A stretch of DNA of 8,238 nt from Acetobacteraceae bacterium. Its GTDB lineage: Bacteria; Pseudomonadota; Alphaproteobacteria; Acetobacterales; Acetobacteraceae. The stretch's first letter is position 1, and each line of letters starts with the position of its first letter. Positions 5,571 to 8,238 of this stretch are shown here, one piece after another. The notes under the pieces are model-generated. The model had not been told where the DNA came from and did not search any database. It was given only the letters and a program-made list of their open reading frames with translations. Position numbers and translations under genes: made by a program. The stretch covers positions 10,519 through 18,756 of the forward strand of contig PLSZ01000134.1 in NCBI GenBank assembly GCA_003164305.1, in the 5' to 3' direction.

Positions 5571-5599
5571 TTGTGCCTTTCGCGCCCGATCGTTTAAGG
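5571..5599 (+). promoter_or_regulatory. Weak sigma70-like promoter candidate for the dienelactone hydrolase unit
   Basis: TTGTGC at 5571-5576 and TTTAAG or TTAAGG at 5593-5599 are spaced by 16-17 bases, about 80 bases before ATG 5677. The match to consensus is poor, and it is listed only because the 161-base gap must hold a promoter if the unit is separate. Confidence 0.2.
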
Positions 5600-5676
5600 T
5601 CGGCGGCGCGACGCCCCCGGGCTGACAAACGCGTGCCCGGCGGACACCCAGGACCAAGACCCATGGAGGAACATCG

Positions 5677-6432
5677 ATGTCATTCTACCTAGGCATGACC
5701 TGCGAGAACGTGACCATCAAAGGCGATGGCGGCACGCCCATAACCGCTTACGTGGCCAAACCAGCCGGCCCAGGCCCGTTTCCGGGCGTGGTGCTGATCC
5801 ACCATCTGCCGGGCTGGAGCGAGATGTACATCGAGACGACACGCCGGTTCGCGCATCACGGCTATATGGCGATCTGCGCCAACCTCTATGAGCGCGAGGG
5901 CGGCAGCGAGGCCAACCCCGACGACGTCGCCGCCAAGGTGCGCGCCGAGGGCGGCATCGCCGACAGCCAGATGGTCGGCGACACCGAAGCCGCCGTGAAG
6001 TGGATGCGCGCGCAGCCCGACAACAACGGCAAGGTCGGCCTGATCGGCTCCTGCTCGGGCGGCCGGCACGCGTTCATCTATGCCTGCCAGAAGCACGACG
6101 TCGATGCGGTCGTGGAACAGTGGGGCGGCGGCGTGGTGATGAGCAAAGAAGAGCTCAACGCCAAAAAGCCCGTCGCGCCGATCGACCTGACGAAGGATCT
6201 GAGCTGCCCGATCCTCGGCCTGTTCGGCAACGACGACCGCGCGCCGAGCCCCGAGCAGGTGAATCAGCACGAGGCCGAACTCAAAAAGTACGGCAAGAAC
6301 TATGAGTTCCACCGTTACGACGGGGCTGGCCACGGCTTCTTCTATTGGCACCGGCCGCTGTACCGGCCCGAGCAGGCGATGGACGGCTGGAACAAGATCT
6401 GGACGTTCTTCGGTAAATATCTGGCGAAGTAG
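5677..6432 (+). CDS. Dienelactone hydrolase family protein
   Basis: Cytoplasmic alpha/beta hydrolase of 251 residues, the normal length for the family. It opens with a beta strand ENVTIKGDGGTPITAYVAKP, followed by FPGVVLIHHLPGWSEM (35-50). The nucleophile elbow GSCSGG places Cys126 as nucleophile, as in classic dienelactone hydrolases. The acid is probably Asp186 or Asp187 (FGNDDRAPS), and His219 (GAGHGF) completes the Cys-Asp-His triad. The family hydrolyses dienelactones in chlorocatechol breakdown, but most members act on unknown esters or lactones. No other aromatic-degradation gene is nearby, so the substrate is open. GGAGGA at 5665-5670, 6 bases upstream, makes the start firm. The next gene starts 11 bases after the stop, and its ribosome site overlaps this gene's stop codon, so the two are co-transcribed and probably translationally coupled. 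Confidence 0.9.
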   Translation: MSFYLGMTCENVTIKGDGGTPITAYVAKPAGPGPFPGVVLIHHLPGWSEMYIETTRRFAHHGYMAICANLYEREGGSEANPDDVAAKVRAEGGIADSQMVGDTEAAVKWMRAQPDNNGKVGLIGSCSGGRHAFIYACQKHDVDAVVEQWGGGVVMSKEELNAKKPVAPIDLTKDLSCPILGLFGNDDRAPSPEQVNQHEAELKKYGKNYEFHRYDGAGHGFFYWHRPLYRPEQAMDGWNKIWTFFGKYLAK

Positions 6433-6443
6433 GAGGTCGGGAC

Positions 6444-6749
6444 ATGTGCACGTCGATCATCGAGATCGTGCGGGCGGACGGCATGGCGAAACGCGGGGAC
6501 CAATGGTTCCCGCTGACGCACTCGGTGGTCGCTTATGACCACGCGCGCCACGCGCCTCTGGGCGATGTCATAACGCTCGACTTTTACAACACGGGCCTCG
6601 ACGCCGGGGCGCGGGCGGGCGTTGAACTGACGCTGGAGACGGCGAAGGAGTTGCGCGCCGCGCTCGACCGCGCGATCGCCGCCGCGGATTATGAGGAAGC
6701 GGAAGTCCGCGGCAAGGGCGCCGTGCTCAACCTCGTTCGCGCCGCGTGA
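6444..6749 (+). CDS. DUF6295-like small protein
   Basis: Short soluble protein of 101 residues. It has the N-terminal MCTSIIEI, then a GDQWFPLTHSVVAYDHARHAPLGD stretch (18-41), DFYNTGL, VELTLETAKELRAALDRAI, and a C-terminal LNLVRAA. The pattern (start MCT, WF.LT..VVAYDH..HAP, then VELT...A..L..A) is one I associate with DUF6295 proteins of unknown function; the label is from memory. The conserved Cys2, His and Asp residues could bind metal, but this is untested. AGGAGG at 6431-6436, 7 bases before the ATG and overlapping the hydrolase stop, makes translation strong and ties it to that gene. A role alongside the hydrolase is inferred from the operon only. Confidence 0.75.
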   Translation: MCTSIIEIVRADGMAKRGDQWFPLTHSVVAYDHARHAPLGDVITLDFYNTGLDAGARAGVELTLETAKELRAALDRAIAAADYEEAEVRGKGAVLNLVRAA

Positions 6750-6810
6750 TCGGCGCGTCGCGGTAAGGCTGCGCTCAACACACGCCGCGTCAGCCGGATT
6801 GGTGCCTCAG

Positions 6811-6830
6811 TCGTCATCATCGGTCCCGGC
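6811..6830. repeat. Degenerate REP-like half copy
   Basis: It begins TCGTCATCA, exactly as the intact element at 6893, and then reads TCGGTCCCGG where the intact copy has CCGGGTCAAGCCCGG. Its right arm is missing. It looks like a decayed copy. Confidence 0.35.
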
Positions 6831-6848
6831 GCGATAGGTGCTGACATA

Positions 6849-6968
6849 GGCGACACCCAACAATAAACGAGTCGCGAGACGCGCACCGCTCCTCGTCATC
6901 ACCGGGTCAAGCCCGGTGATGACGATCGGAGGAGAGCCCCGCTGAAGCGATAATTGTTGGGCGTCGCC
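6849..6968. repeat. Nested inverted-repeat element, 16-bp outer arms
   Basis: GGCGACACCCAACAAT at 6849-6864 is complementary to 6953-6968 with a single mismatch (GGCGACGCCCAACAAT on the opposite strand). Between them lies the 14-bp REP-like hairpin at 6893-6925. Partial pairing continues outside the outer arms. The roughly 120-base unit could fold as a long stem with an inner hairpin, as in a small non-autonomous repeat element or a composite REP. There is no evident target-site duplication. Confidence 0.65.
6893..6925. repeat. REP-like perfect hairpin
   Basis: TCGTCATCACCGGG (6893-6906) and CCCGGTGATGACGA (6912-6925) are perfect inverted arms of 14 bp around TCAAG. The CCGGGTCAAGCCCGG core resembles REP-type palindromes common between alphaproteobacterial genes (from memory). 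It may also help stop transcription from either side, although no T-run follows. Confidence 0.75.
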
Positions 6969-7003
6969 CTAGTGTCGCCGATGAAGCGGCACCGTTGATT
7001 AAA

Positions 7004-7097
7004 CGTCATGGTCCGGCTCGACCGGCCCATCGGTGTCCACGAAATCGTTCTCACCGGTGGGTTTGTGCTGATGGTCCGATCGAGCCGGACCATGACG
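7004..7097. repeat. BIME-like pair of facing REP palindromes
   Basis: CGTCATGGTCCGGCTCGA at 7004-7021 is perfectly complementary to 7080-7097 (18 bp). Complementarity continues inward for about 12 more bases with three mismatches. Each arm also folds on itself: CATGGTCCGG..CCGGCCCAT on the left, ATGGTCCG..CGGACCAT (7071-7092) on the right. Two similar hairpins in opposite orientation around a central spacer is the layout of a bacterial interspersed mosaic element. Open frames across it (MVRLDRTI.. type) are repeat-derived and not genes. Confidence 0.75.
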
Positions 7098-7333
7098 AGT
7101 GGTGGAGGGTGCGACGCCGCTCGCCGTGTTCGTCAGCCCGGCCTGACCCACACCTCCGGCCTCATTCACGCGGTAATGCCCAGTACCCGCGCCTTGATCC
7201 GCAGCGCCAGCACTTTGGAGAAGATGCGGCACCGCGCCAGCCCCTGGCGAGAAACCAAAGTCCCGGCTGACCGGTGGGCCGGCCCAGGACGAGCTACCTG
7301 GCGAGGGTCAGTGTTTTGTTCGGTTGGTATAAA

Positions 7334-8116
7334 TCACAAGGCCGCCCCGCCGGCGTCCAGCGTGCGCATCGTCAGCGCCTCGAAATCCCGAACCCACCCC
7401 TTGGTGTCGCCGAGCGGCGAGCGGCGAATGGTTTCCCGCAGGTCCCGCCGCAGCGCGCGCCGCCGCGTCACGTCCGCGGCCAGGGCGACCGCCGCCGCCA
7501 CATACGCATCCGGCGACGCGACCGCGAGATCGGCCAGACCGGCATTGACCAGATTGGTGAAACTCAACCGCTCGAAAAGCGCCGGGCCCACCAGGCTGAC
7601 CGTCGGCACGCCCATCCACAGGCATTCGCACGTCGTCGTGCCGCCGGTCTGCGGCAGCGTGTCGAGCGCGATATCGATGTCGTTATAATATCGCATATGC
7701 GTGCCGCGCACCGCGACGTAAGCGAGGCGGCCGGCCTCGATGTCATGGCGCTCAAAGGCCCGCGCCATCGCTTCGCGGAACGCCGTTACTCCGGCCTCGG
7801 GCCGCACGATCAGGAAACGGCTGCCAGGCACGGCGCGCAGCACACGGGACCACAACGCGATTGCCTCTGGCGCGTACTTATACGGGTTGTTCATGGTGCC
7901 GAACGTCAGCCGTCCCGCCCGCTCCTCCGGCAGTCCCGCCGCGATCTCCTGCTCGCCAAAGCCCAAAGAGCCCAGTGTGACCCAGCTTGACGGCATCTCG
8001 AACGGACGCTCCAGCAGCAGGCGCGGATCGGGCGGCTTCAGATACGGGTCCACCAGGACATGGCCGATGCGGCTGAGCCCCGAGGAGTGCGGATACCCGA
8101 GCCAACTCACCTGCAC
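7334..8116 (-). CDS. O-GlcNAc transferase-like (GT41) glycosyltransferase, 5' part missing
   Basis: C-terminal 261 codons of a large glycosyltransferase resembling the catalytic region of OGT/SPINDLY-type enzymes, which in bacteria usually follow TPR repeats. Visible are VQVSWLGYPHSSGLSRI (1-17), VLVDPYLKPP, GTMNNPYKYAPEAIALWSRV (73-92), LIVRPEAG, DIDIALDTLPQTGGTTTCE (146-164) and LWMGVPTVSLVGPALFERLS (166-185). Lys80 in NNPYK aligns, as I read it, with the catalytic lysine of human OGT (K842). The GGTTT loop belongs to the nucleotide-sugar site. The first codon (GTG, 8116-8114) is not a true start: homologues have several hundred residues before it, and here the frame runs into the centre of a perfect palindrome. 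The donor (UDP-GlcNAc or other) and the protein or glycan acceptor are unknown. The gene converges with the DUF6295 unit. Confidence 0.85.
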   Translation of the reverse strand: MQVSWLGYPHSSGLSRIGHVLVDPYLKPPDPRLLLERPFEMPSSWVTLGSLGFGEQEIAAGLPEERAGRLTFGTMNNPYKYAPEAIALWSRVLRAVPGSRFLIVRPEAGVTAFREAMARAFERHDIEAGRLAYVAVRGTHMRYYNDIDIALDTLPQTGGTTTCECLWMGVPTVSLVGPALFERLSFTNLVNAGLADLAVASPDAYVAAAVALAADVTRRRALRRDLRETIRRSPLGDTKGWVRDFEALTMRTLDAGGAAL

Positions 8117-8238
8117 CGGTGCAGGTGAGTTGGCTCGGGTATCCGCACTCCTCGGGGCTCAGCCGCATCGGCCATGTCCTGGTGGACCCGTATCTGAAGC
8201 CGCCCGATCCGCGCCTGCTGCTGGAGCGTCCGTTCGAG
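7997..8238. repeat. Perfect 242-bp palindrome with no spacer at the window end
   Basis: 7997-8117 is exactly complementary, base for base, to 8118-8238: two 121-base arms meeting at CACCGGTG with no spacer. The left arm is the 5' part of the visible glycosyltransferase frame; the right arm repeats the same 40 codons on the plus strand (8119-8238). The palindrome runs to the last base, so its full length is unknown. A fold-back assembly or amplification chimera at a contig end is the simplest explanation. Confidence 0.95.

Larger units (their letters stand above)
6750..7333. other. Repeat-rich intergenic region between convergent genes
   Basis: 584 bases without a convincing gene. Reading frames on both strands are short, unlike any protein I recognise, and run through palindromes. 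The left 150 bases hold a degenerate and an intact REP-like unit, 6849-6968 a nested inverted repeat and 7004-7097 a BIME-like pair. The remainder (7098-7333) has only minor structure: a 12-base palindrome TGGGCCGGCCCA at 7275-7286, a small CGCCA/TGGCG stem at 7235-7249 and a 9-base direct repeat CCTGGCGAG at 7243 and 7297. The genes on both sides end here, the usual site for such elements. Confidence 0.7.

Noticed and set aside
5689..6351. Long minus-strand open frame of 220 codons
   Set aside because: It lies fully antisense to the dienelactone hydrolase gene, whose catalytic motifs and ribosome site are clear. Long antisense frames are expected in GC-rich coding DNA.
6899..7093. Small minus-strand protein of the MVRLDRTI.. 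type
   Set aside because: It is read straight through the REP/BIME palindromes, which yield such spurious frames repeatedly in alphaproteobacterial genomes.
7166..7333. In-frame 55-codon extension after the glycosyltransferase TGA (minus strand)
   Set aside because: The frame stays open to a TGA at 7168-7166, suggesting stop readthrough or an extended protein. The residues do not resemble any GT41 C-terminus, and the protein already ends where the family usually ends.
7008..7688. Plus-strand frame of 226 codons
   Set aside because: It begins in the BIME-like repeat and ends antisense to the glycosyltransferase; Arg/Ser/Ala-rich with no motif.
8119..8238. A second glycosyltransferase copy on the plus strand
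   Set aside because: It is the exact mirror arm of the palindrome and therefore not an independent gene.

Overview
The window is GC-rich chromosomal DNA, most likely from an alphaproteobacterium. This rests on gene content (PHA synthase, CsbD, DUF3309, ExoD, a FixL-like PAS/His-kinase relic, LTXXQ and OmpA envelope proteins, an O-GlcNAc-transferase-like glycosyltransferase) and on palindromic intergenic repeats of a kind common in that class. An affiliation near Acetobacterales/Rhodospirillales is my guess from protein flavour and was not tested. No phage, transposase, CRISPR array, tRNA or rRNA was recognised.

Layout. 70-1251 (+) is the catalytic part of a polyhydroxyalkanoate synthase that lacks the usual N-terminal domain. 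A run of small stress and envelope genes on the same strand follows: CsbD-like (1380-1562), a 55-residue DUF3309-like membrane peptide (1615-1782), ExoD-like membrane protein (1861-2463), a PAS/HisKA protein without an ATPase domain (2640-3272), an OmpA-like lipoprotein (3340-3804), an LTXXQ/Spy-like periplasmic protein (3961-4494), a glycine/histidine-rich exported protein (4553-4849) and an unrecognised single-pass membrane protein with a repeated Pro/Ala tail (5003-5515). A two-gene unit encodes a dienelactone-hydrolase-family enzyme (5677-6432) and a DUF6295-like small protein (6444-6749).

The 584-base stretch 6750-7333 has no convincing gene. It lies between two convergent transcription units and holds several REP/BIME-like inverted repeats. 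On the minus strand, 7334-8116 is the C-terminal catalytic part of an OGT-like (GT41) glycosyltransferase.

The last 242 bases (7997-8238) are a perfect palindrome with no spacer. It replaces the upstream part of the glycosyltransferase gene with a mirror copy of its own sequence. This is most simply a fold-back assembly or amplification artefact at a contig end.

How the genes fit together: the left two thirds reads as a loose stress-tolerance and cell-envelope neighbourhood (carbon storage, stress-associated small proteins, exopolysaccharide-related membrane protein, periplasmic proteins, a signalling relic). I see no new multi-gene system. The most unusual signals are the terminal palindrome, the nested palindromic repeats and the truncated sensor-kinase-like gene.
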